The translations under genes and the position numbers were made by a program. The notes under the pieces were generated by a model, which was not told the DNA's origin, did no database searches, and saw nothing but the letters and a program-made list of their open reading frames with translations. DNA of 64,000 bases from Azoarcus sp. KH32C (GTDB taxonomy: Bacteria; Pseudomonadota; Gammaproteobacteria; Burkholderiales; Rhodocyclaceae), in NCBI RefSeq assembly GCF_000349945.1, contig NC_020516.1, positions 248,001 through 312,000 of the forward strand. Direction: 5' to 3'. Of the stretch, positions 1-8,159 are shown piece after piece. The first letter of the stretch is position 1. Every line of letters starts with the position of its first letter.

Positions 1-1299
1 GCGGCGGCGCTCAACACGCTGCGTCTTGCGGACTGGGAGTTCGAGGTCGTTTCGTCGATCGAGTCGGCGCGCAAGGCGCTGAATCGAGGAGCCCCGCTGG
101 TCGGATTGGTGGCCTTCGACTCGGGGCAGGCTTGGCGTGCGCACGAGATCATGCCGCTCGTCGCGAGTGATGAAGCGGAGTGGATCGCGATCCTGGGGAA
201 GAATTCTCCCCCCCACCAGATGCAGGGACTCGCCGGACTGCGCAGCTTTCACGACTTCCACACCTTGCCGCTCGATCGCGAGCGGCTGACGGTCACGTTG
301 GGCCACGCTTACGGCAAGGCGATGATCCAGAGCGCCGAAGAAAACGGCTCCGCATCGAACGACGGCGCGGAAGGCCGCTACGGCATGATCGGGCGTCATC
401 CGAAGATGCTTCAGCTGTACCGCAAGATCGAAAAGATCGTGACGGTCGACGCGCCGGTGCTGATCGGCGGCGAGTCGGGGACCGGCAAGGAGCTTGTCGC
501 GAGCGCGATCCACCGGCATTCGGGTCGCGCGAAATTTCCGTTCATCACGATGAATTGCGGTGCGATCCCCTCCAACCTGATCCAGTCCGAGCTTTTCGGC
601 CACGAACGGGGTGCTTTCACGGGCGCGCATCAGCGCAAGGTCGGCAGCATCGAAGCGGCCAACAACGGGGTGCTGTTCCTCGACGAAATCGGAGACCTGC
701 CGCTCGACCTGCAGGCGAACCTGCTGCGCTTCGTGCAGGAGAAGACGATCGTGCGCGTCGGTTCGACCGAGCGCGTGCGGGTCAATGTTCGCGTGGTCGC
801 GGCGACGCACGTGGATCTCGCCCGCGCGGTGGAGCAGGGGCAATTCCGCGAGGATCTGTTCTACCGGCTCAACGTGCTGCATCTGGAGGTGCCGCCCTTG
901 CGTGAGCGGGGGGGCGACATCCTGCTGCTGGCGAACTCGATTTTTTCCCTGAACTCGTATCAGAAGGGCTCGCAGGTCCGGGGCTTCAGTGCCGAAGCGA
1001 TCCGCGCGATGGGGGAGTACCCCTGGCCCGGCAATGTGCGCGAACTGATCAATCGCGTGCAGTACGCGATGATCATGACCGAGAACCGTCTCATCTCCGC
1101 CGCCGACATCGGCATTCCCGTTCCCGAGGCGCTGCAGGTCAATCCGACGCTCGACGAGGTGCGCGCCTCCGTCGAGAAGGAAATCATCGTCAGCTGCATG
1201 CACAAGTACCAGAACAACGTCTCCGAGGTCGCACGCCAGCTCGGGATTTCCCGTGTGACCCTGTACCGGATGATCGACCGTCTGAACATCAGTGTGTGA
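1..1299 (+). CDS. Sigma-54-dependent transcriptional activator (VpsR-like), 5' partial
   Basis: The frame is open from the first base, so the start lies outside the window; 432 residues are visible. The first ~135 residues look like a receiver-type or other N-terminal sensory region. An AAA+ domain follows with Walker A GESGTGKE, the sigma-54 contact loop GAFTGA, Walker B VLFLDEIG and the arginine-finger region FREDLFYRLNVL. The last ~45 residues are a Fis-type helix-turn-helix (NNVSEVARQLGISRVTLYR). With GAFTGA intact, the protein should open sigma-54 promoters. The N-terminal arrangement recalls the VpsR family of biofilm regulators, which is family knowledge. It is followed directly by the barrel gene. 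The neighbouring minus-strand operon has a -24/-12 promoter, so it is the likely target (inference). Confidence 0.9.
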   Translation, partial: AAALNTLRLADWEFEVVSSIESARKALNRGAPLVGLVAFDSGQAWRAHEIMPLVASDEAEWIAILGKNSPPHQMQGLAGLRSFHDFHTLPLDRERLTVTLGHAYGKAMIQSAEENGSASNDGAEGRYGMIGRHPKMLQLYRKIEKIVTVDAPVLIGGESGTGKELVASAIHRHSGRAKFPFITMNCGAIPSNLIQSELFGHERGAFTGAHQRKVGSIEAANNGVLFLDEIGDLPLDLQANLLRFVQEKTIVRVGSTERVRVNVRVVAATHVDLARAVEQGQFREDLFYRLNVLHLEVPPLRERGGDILLLANSIFSLNSYQKGSQVRGFSAEAIRAMGEYPWPGNVRELINRVQYAMIMTENRLISAADIGIPVPEALQVNPTLDEVRASVEKEIIVSCMHKYQNNVSEVARQLGISRVTLYRMIDRLNISV

Positions 1300-1314
1300 A
1301 TGGGGGGGATGAAT

Positions 1315-2634
1315 ATGAAAGCACTGCCGCATCGTTCTGGCGCAGCTCTCGGTTGTGGCGTGGCCGGACTCGTCCTGGCCGCGTCCAGCTCCGTTCTTCA
1401 TGCCGAGGAGGGCGGGCCCGATAACGCCGACGGGCTCCGGCGACGGATCGAGGCGCAGAGTGAGCAGATCGAGAGCTTGAAGCGGGATCTGTCGCGGCAG
1501 CAGGCGATACTCGACGATATGCGCAAGGCCTTGGGACTGAGCGACCTGAGTGGGCGCGGGCCGGCGGTCGGTTCGTCCGACGCGGTGCCGGCGCCCGCAG
1601 TGGCGGCCCCCGCGCGTCCGGCTCCGGCGGAGACGGTGGCGCAGGCGCCCGCGCCGGTCGGGCAGGCGCCCGAGCGCGGCAGCGACAAGCGTCCCCCCCA
1701 GGTCGCGCCGATCTTCGAGCAGCCCGGCGTGCTGACCCCGCGCGACAAGTGGGTCGTCGAGCCGTCGCTGCAGTATTCGCATTCGTCGAGCGACCGGATC
1801 GCGCTGATCGGCTACACGGTGATCCCCGCGATCCTGATCGGCCTGATCGACGTGCGCGAGGTCAAGAGCAATTCCTTCATCGGCGCGCTGACGGTGCGCC
1901 GCGGCATCACCAACCGCTTCGAGCTCGAAGGCAAGTTTCCGTATGTTTATCGTTCCGACACCAGCGTCAGCCGGCCGGTCGGTGCGGGCGCGGCGGCGGA
2001 CCAGGCTTTCGATGTCGATGGGCGCGGTATCGGCGACATCGAGCTCACGGGCCGCTACCAGCTCAACGACGGCGGGGCGGAGAATCCGTACTACGTCGGG
2101 TGGCTGCGGCTGAAGACGCGCACCGGGCGCGATCCCTTCGAGGTCAAGGTCGACCGCACGATCCGCGGCACGACCGGCACCGGCTTGCAGACCGAATTGC
2201 CGACCGGCTCGGGCTTTTACACCTTGACGCCGGGCCTCACGGTGCTGGTGCCGTCCGATCCGGTGGTGTTCTTCGGCGGCGTGAGCTACCAGTACAGCTT
2301 GAAGCGCGACAATGTGAAGCAGAAGACCAACGATGGCGACATCGCACTGGGCGACGTCGAGGCGGGCGGCGCCTTCGGTTTCAATTTCGGCATGGGGCTC
2401 GCGCTCAATGAGCGTTCGTCGTTCAGCATCGGTTACGACCACCTGTCGGTCGGCAAGCTGCGGGTCAATGGGCGTACGCCGAGGAGTTCGGTGCGCTCCG
2501 AGCTCGGTACGCTGCTGCTCGGCTACTCCTATCGGCTTAACTCGGGCAAGACGATCAACCTGTCGCTCGGGGCGGGGCTGACGAACGACACGCCCGACGT
2601 GCAGATCACACTGCGCGTGCCGATCACCCTGTGA
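1315..2634 (+). CDS. Outer-membrane beta-barrel protein with N-terminal coiled coil (FapF-like)
   Basis: About 439 residues. ATGs occur at 1300, 1309 and 1315. I prefer 1315 because a run of seven G (1302-1308) makes a ribosome binding site at proper spacing and the protein then opens with a clean signal peptide (MKALPHRSG...VLHAEE). After the signal come a short coiled coil (RRRIEAQSEQIESLKRDL), a Pro/Ala linker, then ~290 residues of alternating strands ending in an aromatic-poor but amphipathic last strand (VQITLRVPITL), as in barrels of the phenol-degradation MetA-like/transporter class. FapF of the Pseudomonas amyloid system has the same order: coiled coil, linker, barrel. It lies directly behind the activator gene and converges on the C39 peptidase operon, ending 6 bp from it. 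Exporter role is inference. Confidence 0.75.
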   Translation: MKALPHRSGAALGCGVAGLVLAASSSVLHAEEGGPDNADGLRRRIEAQSEQIESLKRDLSRQQAILDDMRKALGLSDLSGRGPAVGSSDAVPAPAVAAPARPAPAETVAQAPAPVGQAPERGSDKRPPQVAPIFEQPGVLTPRDKWVVEPSLQYSHSSSDRIALIGYTVIPAILIGLIDVREVKSNSFIGALTVRRGITNRFELEGKFPYVYRSDTSVSRPVGAGAAADQAFDVDGRGIGDIELTGRYQLNDGGAENPYYVGWLRLKTRTGRDPFEVKVDRTIRGTTGTGLQTELPTGSGFYTLTPGLTVLVPSDPVVFFGGVSYQYSLKRDNVKQKTNDGDIALGDVEAGGAFGFNFGMGLALNERSSFSIGYDHLSVGKLRVNGRTPRSSVRSELGTLLLGYSYRLNSGKTINLSLGAGLTNDTPDVQITLRVPITL

Positions 2635-2640
2635 CGCCGG

Positions 2641-3501
2641 CTAGCGGATCATCGCGCCGCTCGCCGCGCTGCGCAGCGATTCGCCCAGACGGCTCGCGCG
2701 CATCATGTCGAGGCTGTTGACCGTCGCATTGATCGTGGTCACGGCCTGGATGCGTTGATTGTTGAGCGAATTCTGGATCACCGTCGCGAATGCGGTGGCG
2801 AACGCGCCGTCGGCCAGCGCATCCGACACGAAGGTGTTGTTCGGTCCGTTCTGGATCACGGCGAGCGTGCTGCCGACCGCCGAGAGCTGCGCCGGGTCGA
2901 TGCCGCTGCCGCTCAATGACCCCAGGTCGGCGACGTTGAGCCGCGTCATGCTGGTCAGCGCACCGTTGATGTAGACGAGGCGTTCGATGCCGAAGGACAT
3001 CACGAGGCCGCCTGGGGTTTCGAAGCCGCCGCGCAGGCCATCGAGCGTATCGTCGTCGACCAGCGCGCCGGAAAAGAGGACAGGTTCCTGGCCGCGCGGC
3101 GCCGGGGTCGGGGGCGGGAGTGCGGCGGGTGCATCGTTGGCTGGCGCGAGCGGCTCGAACTCCACGGCCGCGGGGGCCTCGATCGCGGCTACGACAACGG
3201 CTTCCTCGCGGGCTGCGGGTTCCTCGTCGGAGTAGGCAGCGATGATATCGGCAGCGGTCCTGCGGCGGCAGCCGATTCCTGCGGCATCAAGCGGCCAGTC
3301 GGCGAGCGCGAGCAACTCGGCCGGCGGGAGATCGCCCGCGCACAGGGCCGGAGAGAATCCCACGACGACATCATGCGTGCCGACATCGGAACCGAAGACG
3401 GGATTGAGCAGCCACCGCTGCGCCCGTTCCGGGACGCTTGCCGTCGCAGCGAGAACGGCGGTGACAAGAATCATCGGGAGGCGTTTGCGTGAGGCGGCCA
3501 T
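2641..3501 (-). CDS. Secreted protein with internal double-glycine C39-type cleavage site
   Basis: 286 residues from the ATG at 3501, 16 bp after the peptidase stop; an upstream in-frame ATG at 3561 would overlap the peptidase gene and spoil the signal sequence. The N-terminus is a signal peptide or anchor (RKRLPMILVTAVLAATASV). Residues ~95-140 are an Ala/Pro/Glu linker. At residues 150-159 the sequence DTLDGLRGG has hydrophobic residues at -4 and -7 before Gly-Gly, the pattern recognised by C39 peptidases. The C-terminal half has two IQN motifs (AVIQNGPNNT and TVIQNSLNNQ) related to the tails of the other operon proteins. It is the last gene of the operon. Its function is unknown; it is probably a processed, secreted component of the fibre. 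Confidence 0.7.
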   Translation of the reverse strand: MAASRKRLPMILVTAVLAATASVPERAQRWLLNPVFGSDVGTHDVVVGFSPALCAGDLPPAELLALADWPLDAAGIGCRRRTAADIIAAYSDEEPAAREEAVVVAAIEAPAAVEFEPLAPANDAPAALPPPTPAPRGQEPVLFSGALVDDDTLDGLRGGFETPGGLVMSFGIERLVYINGALTSMTRLNVADLGSLSGSGIDPAQLSAVGSTLAVIQNGPNNTFVSDALADGAFATAFATVIQNSLNNQRIQAVTTINATVNSLDMMRASRLGESLRSAASGAMIR

Positions 3502-3517
3502 GATGTCGGAACACTCG

Positions 3518-4216
3518 TCAGAAATGGCTTGCGCGGCGCAGCAGCATGGTGTCTGCGCCACTGCCGGGGCCGGGCGCCGCTTCCGCGAGCGGGGCCGCAG
3601 GCCGCACCCGCCAGTCCAGGTCGCGGTTGAAGCGGGCGCGCGCGAGCTCGTTGTTGACGACGAGCAGGATGCCGTTGGTCCAGTATTTTTCGAACTCGAC
3701 GCGATCCAGCACCCGCGTGCCCTGCGCCGGATCGCCGATCACGACGCGGCGGGCCCGTACGCCCTTGATCACGACGAAGTGCATGTAGCCGTTTTCCTTG
3801 ATCAGCGCGATGGCCGGGATTCCGACCTTCGCGAGCTGGTCGAGCGACGCCTGCACGCCTTCCGCGCGAAAGCCCATCGCGTCGAGATAGAACTTCATGT
3901 CGAGCATCGAGAAACCCTCGCGCCGGATCTTGGCCTGGTCGCCGCGCTCGAACATGTACTTGAAGACGTCGACTTCATCGACCTTGCGGTCGTAATGGTG
4001 CGTCAGCAAGGTCGCGACTGCCGCCGAGCCGCAACTGAAGTCGTATTGCTGGTGTTGTGTCGTGACGAAGCGCGCGCCCTTAAGCGACGTCACCGGGACC
4101 GCGTAGCTGGTCCCGGACGGTCCGAGAATCCGAAGCGGCTCGGCCGGCGCCTGTGCAAGCGCGCCGCCGGCTGCCACGAGGAGGAACAGTGCCGACTGCA
4201 GCGCGCGGATGGCCAT
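3518..4216 (-). CDS. Periplasmic C39-family cysteine peptidase (FapD-like)
   Basis: 232 residues. Signal peptide MAIRALQSALFLLVAAGGALAQ. The peptidase C39 core has the catalytic Cys in YDFSCGSAAVATLL, the His in MHFVVIKG and the Asp in IGDPAQG, so all three catalytic positions look intact. It has no ABC-transporter domains, unlike bacteriocin exporters, which matches FapD of the functional amyloid system. It sits 12 bp after the small secreted protein and 16 bp before the double-glycine protein, so it is translated with its probable substrate. Family knowledge: C39 enzymes cut after Gly-Gly. Inference: it matures the neighbouring protein, the barrel plug or the repeat proteins. Confidence 0.85.
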   Translation of the reverse strand: MAIRALQSALFLLVAAGGALAQAPAEPLRILGPSGTSYAVPVTSLKGARFVTTQHQQYDFSCGSAAVATLLTHHYDRKVDEVDVFKYMFERGDQAKIRREGFSMLDMKFYLDAMGFRAEGVQASLDQLAKVGIPAIALIKENGYMHFVVIKGVRARRVVIGDPAQGTRVLDRVEFEKYWTNGILLVVNNELARARFNRDLDWRVRPAAPLAEAAPGPGSGADTMLLRRASHF

Positions 4217-4228
4217 CGCCGCGCCTCG

Positions 4229-4615
4229 TCAGTGCAACTCGACATTGAGGATCACGGCGTTCTGGATCAGCACGCCGTTGCCGCTGTTCTGGATGAACAT
4301 CGGTATGCCGCTGGCGCCTGCGAGGGCACCGCCGGTGATGAGATTGTGGCCCGTGACGGCGTCCGACACCGACACTTCGCTGACCGACCCGATCGCGCGG
4401 AGCTCGCTCGTATGCGCGTCGGCCCCGCCGCGCTGGCCCGAAAGTGCTGCCGCGTCGAGCGCCGGCGTCCCCAGCACCGTGTCGGCGGGCTGCTCGTGCA
4501 GCATTGCTTCCGCGTCGCCCTGCATCACCGTGTCGTCGCTCCATGCGGGATCGGCCCGAAGGCCCAGCACGGCAAGCGCCGTCATGAGGGGCAGCAGGGG
4601 CAAGGGCTGTTTCAT
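4229..4615 (-). CDS. Small secreted protein with C-terminal IQNSGN motif
   Basis: 128 residues with a ribosome binding site GAGGAG before the ATG and a signal peptide (MKQPLPLLPLMTALAVLGLRA). The middle is acidic and low in structure. The last ~35 residues contain an ITGGALAGASGIPMF segment followed by IQNSGNGVLIQNAVIL, a pattern I also see in degenerate form at the tails of the two large repeat proteins and in the double-glycine protein. Short QN-rich strand repeats like this are typical of curlin and Fap amyloid cores (family knowledge), so a nucleator or minor subunit role is possible. It follows the second repeat protein after a strong stem-loop. I do not recognise a named family. Confidence 0.7.
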   Translation of the reverse strand: MKQPLPLLPLMTALAVLGLRADPAWSDDTVMQGDAEAMLHEQPADTVLGTPALDAAALSGQRGGADAHTSELRAIGSVSEVSVSDAVTGHNLITGGALAGASGIPMFIQNSGNGVLIQNAVILNVELH

Positions 4616-4640
4616 GGCTTCACTCCTCGAACGCAGGTGA

Positions 4641-4674
4641 AGCCGGGGGGCGGGCTGGTGCGCGCCCCCCGGCT
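4641..4674 (-). terminator. Strong stem-loop between repeat protein and accessory genes
   Basis: A perfect 12-bp inverted repeat (AGCCGGGGGGCG / CGCCCCCCGGCT) with a 10-nt loop lies 13 bp beyond the stop of the second repeat protein and 25 bp before the next start. No U tract follows on the minus strand, so it is more likely an mRNA-stabilising or attenuating hairpin than a full terminator. It would lower downstream accessory expression relative to the structural proteins. Confidence 0.6.
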
Positions 4675-4687
4675 GTGCGCGTGCGAC

Positions 4688-6349
4688 TCACCTGACGGTC
4701 AGGTTCGCCTGCACGTTGGCACTCTGCTGCACGAGGGCGCCCATGCCACTGTTCTGGGCATTGATGATGATCCCCGCGCCGTTGGTGAAGCTGCCGCCGA
4801 TGCCGTTGGACAGGTTGAACGTTCCGGCGTCGACCGTGACGGTGCCGCCGTTGCCGCCGGCTCCGCCCGTTCCACCCTGGCCGGCACCGCCGGTCGCGGT
4901 GCCGGCAGTGTTCGTGCCACCGTCACCGCCCGCACCACCGGTATTGCCGCCGCCACCGGCGCCGCCGCTGCCGCCGTTGCCGCCCGTCGCGCTGCCGTTG
5001 CTGGCGCTGCCGCTGGTCGCCGTGCCGCCCGTGCCGCCGTTGCCGGCGACGTTCGTGGCATCGCCGCCGTTGCCGCCGGTTGCCGTGGCCGCGCCACCCG
5101 CGCTCGTCGCATCACCGGTCGTGCCATTGCCCGCCGAGGCCGTTGCCGCCCCGCCCGCTCCGCTGCCGGCTCCGCCGGTCGCAGTCGTGGCGCCCGAGGT
5201 TCCGTTGCCGCCGGTACCGGTTCCGTTGCCGCCCGTGGCCGTGGCACTGTGGGTGTTGTTGCCGCTCGTCGCGCTCACCGCACCGGTGCTTCCGCCGGCC
5301 AGCGTTCCGCCGTCCCCGTTCCCTCCGTTCCCGCCGGTCCCGGTCGTGGTGTTCGTGCCGCCGGTCGCGGTTGCCGTGCCGCTGCCCAGCACTGTCGGAT
5401 CCGTGCTGCCCGCGGTGCTCGTGGCATTGCCGCCCGTCGAACTGCCGTTGCTGGCAGACCCGCCGGAGCCGCCGCTACCACCGCTGCTGCTGCCTTCGGC
5501 CAGGCCACTCGCGGTGGCGTCTCCGGTCGTTCCACGGTTGCGCGCCCTTGCTGCTCCGCCCGTGCCGTCGCCACTGGCGCCTGTCGCGGTGTTGGTCGCC
5601 TGTGCACTGCTGCCGTTACCGGTGCCGCTGGCCCCCGTTGCAGTGGCGTCGCCGCCACTTGCCCGGTTCCTCGCCTGGGCGTCGCCGCCGGTCGAGGTCG
5701 CGCTGCCGCCTGCGCCGGCGGTGACGTCAGTTGCCGAACCGCCGTTGCCGCCATTGGCGCCCGCCGCCATGCCGCTCGTCGCGTCGCCGACCGTGGCCGA
5801 GCCACCCGACCCGCCAGAGGCGCCACTGCCACCAACGGCCGACCCGCCGCCGGCGCCGGAACCGGACGCAGCCCCGCCGGTGGCACTGCCGCCGTCGCCG
5901 CCATACGCCTTGCCGCCCTTGCCGCCGTTGAGGTTGCCGGCGTTCCACGCCTGGTTGCCCAAGCCCGACGCCTGGATGTTGGTGACCATGCCTTCGAGCT
6001 TGGACAGCGCGACGACGGCCGTCTTGTTGAAGGCATTCGAGAAGTTCGACGTCGTGGTCGAGCCGTTGCTTGCGGCCGCACTTCCATAGTCGCCCGCGTT
6101 GGCGTCGCCGCTGTTGTTGCGGTTGTCACCGGTGCTCGTGTCATTGCCCTGGTTCGAGTTGTTGTCCTGGGTGATGTGCGAGTTTTCGTTGGCCTGCGGG
6201 CTGCCGTCGCCCGACATGGTGGACGTCGCCGATGCAGTCTGGCTGTTGTCGTTCGTGACGTCGGTAACGGTGTTGGTCGGATTTGCCCATGCCGGACCAG
6301 CGATACCGAAGGCGAGTGCAATCGCACTAGAGATCAGCGTCCTTTTCAT
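4688..6349 (-). CDS. Large secreted Gly/Asn/Ser/Thr-rich repeat protein B (putative fibre subunit)
   Basis: 553 residues from an ATG with ribosome binding site GGAGGA. Signal peptide MKRTLISSAIALAFGIAGPAWA. Residues ~25-80 are Asn/Asp/Ser-rich (NDNSQTAS, ITQDNNSNQGNDT). A conserved block around residues 85-130 contains DYGSAAASNG and FNKTAVVALSKLEG. Then ~350 residues of irregular GG-x repeats (GGNGG, GGAGG, ATGG, SATG) follow, ending in a conserved tail with NGAGIIINAQNSG and VQQSANVQANLTVR. No cysteine is seen. It is a close paralogue of the upstream gene in both ends while the middle differs. Composition and context (C39 peptidase, coiled-coil barrel) suggest an extracellular fibre or amyloid-like matrix protein (inference). 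It could also be a non-amyloid adhesin. Confidence 0.75.
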   Translation of the reverse strand: MKRTLISSAIALAFGIAGPAWANPTNTVTDVTNDNSQTASATSTMSGDGSPQANENSHITQDNNSNQGNDTSTGDNRNNSGDANAGDYGSAAASNGSTTTSNFSNAFNKTAVVALSKLEGMVTNIQASGLGNQAWNAGNLNGGKGGKAYGGDGGSATGGAASGSGAGGGSAVGGSGASGGSGGSATVGDATSGMAAGANGGNGGSATDVTAGAGGSATSTGGDAQARNRASGGDATATGASGTGNGSSAQATNTATGASGDGTGGAARARNRGTTGDATASGLAEGSSSGGSGGSGGSASNGSSTGGNATSTAGSTDPTVLGSGTATATGGTNTTTGTGGNGGNGDGGTLAGGSTGAVSATSGNNTHSATATGGNGTGTGGNGTSGATTATGGAGSGAGGAATASAGNGTTGDATSAGGAATATGGNGGDATNVAGNGGTGGTATSGSASNGSATGGNGGSGGAGGGGNTGGAGGDGGTNTAGTATGGAGQGGTGGAGGNGGTVTVDAGTFNLSNGIGGSFTNGAGIIINAQNSGMGALVQQSANVQANLTVR

Positions 6350-6377
6350 TGTTCGTTTCCTCCAGGAGTTTCGATTT

Positions 6378-6412
6378 GCGCGATGCCGTTGTTCAGGATC
6401 GTTACATCGCGC
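6378..6412 (-). other. Inverted repeat between the two repeat-protein genes
   Basis: GCGCGATG (6378-6385) and CATCGCGC (6405-6412) form an 8-bp stem with a 19-nt loop in the 95-bp gap between the two paralogues. There is no U tract; it may act as a 3' end stabiliser of the first message or be chance in GC-rich DNA. Confidence 0.35.
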
Positions 6413-6444
6413 TCGCGCATTGGGGCTTTGGCGTCAGCCGCGGC

Positions 6445-8100
6445 CTACCTCACGGTCAGGTTCGCCTGCACATTGGCGCTCTGCTGCACCAGGGAACCGA
6501 TGCCCGTGTTCTGGGCATTGATGATGATCCCCGCGCCGTTCGTGAAACTGCCGCTGATCGTGTTGGAGAGGTTGAATTCGCCGGCATTGATCGTCAGGGT
6601 TCCGCCCGCGCCGCCGGCGCCGCCGGTTCCGCCCTGACCGTTGCCGCCGACGGCCGAGCCGGCCGTGTTGGTGCCGCCGCTACCGCCCGCGCCGCCCGCG
6701 TTGCCGCCACCGCCCGCGCCGCCCTCGCCACCGGCGCCGCCATTGGCGTTACCGTTGGTGGCGCCGCCGCTGGTCGCCGACCCGCCGGCGCCACCGTTGC
6801 CGGCGCTGTTGCTGGCCATGCCGCCCGCAGCGCCATTGGATGTCGCTGTTCCACCCGTGCTCGAGGCTGCGCCGGTGGACCCCGCTCCGCCGTTCGCGGT
6901 GGCAGTGCCGCCCGAAGCCGTGCCATTGCCGGCCGTTGCCATGGTGTCGCCGGTGGTCGCGCCGCCGCCGGCGCCGCTGCCTGCGCCCCCGGTTGCATTC
7001 GCTTGCTGCGAATGGCTGCCGGTGGTGCTCGTCGCCGAACCCGACGCTCCCCCCGTCAGCGCGCCGCCAGCACCCGCACCGCCAGCCCCGCCGGTTGATG
7101 AGGTGCTGTTGCTTCCTGCCGTTGCGTTGGCGGTGCTGCCCGTCGTGGAGCCGTCGCAACACGCAGTGGAGGTTGCAGAGGCGCCACTCGTCGTGCCAGA
7201 AGCAGAGCCACCACCACCGCCGCTACCACTGCTTTGGCTGCCTCCGGTCGTGCTTGTCGTGTCGGCGGCGCCGGACCTCGCGCGGCTGCGGGCGAGGGCT
7301 TCGCCGCCGCTGCCCGTGGCAGTGCCTCCGACTCCGGATGCGCTGGCGGTGGCGCTGCCGCCGTCGCTTTTGGACTCTCCGCCCATCGCAGTGGCGGCGC
7401 CTCCTGAGGCCCTGTTGCGTGCCGCGGCATTTCCGGCCTGAGATTGTGCAGCGCCGCCGTTGCCGGCGATTGCCGACCCCGTGGTGCCGCCTGCGCCACC
7501 GCTGGCTCCCGTTGCGTTGCCCGAGGAGGCTCCGCCGACCGTTGCCGATGCGCCCGCCCCACCTTCGCCGCCACTGCCGCCATGTGCATCGGCACCGCTG
7601 CCACCGAAGCCGTTAGCATTGCCGCCGATGGCACTGCCGCCATTTCCGCCAGACGCTTTGCCGCCCGCGCCGCCATTGAGATTCCCTTCATTCCAGGCGC
7701 GATTGCCGAGCCCGCTGACCGTGACCATTGAGACTGTGCCCGCGAGCTTGGACAGCGCGACCACGGCGGTCTTGTTGAAGGCGTTCGAGAAATTCGAGGT
7801 GGTCGTCGAGCCGTTGCTTGCTGCGGCGCTCCCATAATCACCGGCGTTGGCGGTACCCTCATTGTTGCGGTTGTTGCCGGCACTGCCGTCGTTGTTCTGG
7901 TTGGAATTGTCGTTCTGCCCAATGGTGGAGCCTTCGTTGGCCTGCGGACTGCCGTTGCCACCCGTCGTTGAGTCCGCGGTCGCGCTCTGTGCGTTACTGC
8001 CATCGGAGACCGTGCTGACGGTGTTGGTCGGATTTGCCCATGCATGTCCGCTAAGGCCGAAGGCGAGTGCAATCGCACTGGAGATCAAAGTCCGTTTCAT
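6445..8100 (-). CDS. Large secreted Gly/Asn/Ser/Thr-rich repeat protein A (putative fibre subunit), first gene of operon
   Basis: 551 residues from the ATG at 8100, which has AAGGGG seven bases upstream. A longer reading from 8325 lacks a signal and is rejected. Signal peptide MKRTLISSAIALAFGLSGHAWA is nearly identical to that of protein B, as are the block with DYGSAAASNG and FNKTAVVALSKLAG and the C-terminal tail NGAGIIINAQNTG / VQQSANVQANLTVR. The ~370-residue middle is GG-x low-complexity repeat with a lone Cys-Cys pair near residue 313 (STACCDG), absent from protein B. It is the promoter-proximal gene of the sigma-54 operon, consistent with being the most abundant product. Function inferred as a fibre subunit. 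Confidence 0.75.
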   Translation of the reverse strand: MKRTLISSAIALAFGLSGHAWANPTNTVSTVSDGSNAQSATADSTTGGNGSPQANEGSTIGQNDNSNQNNDGSAGNNRNNEGTANAGDYGSAAASNGSTTTSNFSNAFNKTAVVALSKLAGTVSMVTVSGLGNRAWNEGNLNGGAGGKASGGNGGSAIGGNANGFGGSGADAHGGSGGEGGAGASATVGGASSGNATGASGGAGGTTGSAIAGNGGAAQSQAGNAAARNRASGGAATAMGGESKSDGGSATASASGVGGTATGSGGEALARSRARSGAADTTSTTGGSQSSGSGGGGGSASGTTSGASATSTACCDGSTTGSTANATAGSNSTSSTGGAGGAGAGGALTGGASGSATSTTGSHSQQANATGGAGSGAGGGATTGDTMATAGNGTASGGTATANGGAGSTGAASSTGGTATSNGAAGGMASNSAGNGGAGGSATSGGATNGNANGGAGGEGGAGGGGNAGGAGGSGGTNTAGSAVGGNGQGGTGGAGGAGGTLTINAGEFNLSNTISGSFTNGAGIIINAQNTGIGSLVQQSANVQANLTVR

Positions 8101-8159
8101 CTCATACCCCTTCGGAAGCCTGGGCAAGGCACCGTGCCATGTCCAGTGCTCATCGGACG

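Noticed and set aside
4716..6089. Plus-strand Pro/Val/Ala-rich frame of 457 codons
   Set aside because: It is the mirror of the GG-x repeats of protein B (GCC/GGC codons read as Pro/Ala); no start signal or domain.
3242..6637. Plus-strand open frame of 1131 codons opposite the repeat operon
   Set aside because: It is antisense to five coherent genes with ribosome binding sites and signal peptides; its Arg/Ala/Gly composition is what GC-rich DNA gives in a shadow frame.
4800..7700. Dense repeats that could suggest a CRISPR array or satellite
   Set aside because: Repeat units are irregular multiples of three and follow the reading frame of the GG-x proteins; no constant repeat/spacer structure.
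8124..8139. Second TGGCAC...TTGC match on the minus strand
   Set aside because: The spacing is one base too long (six instead of five between the blocks) and a start there would leave almost no leader before the ATG; the match at 8160-8174 is correct.
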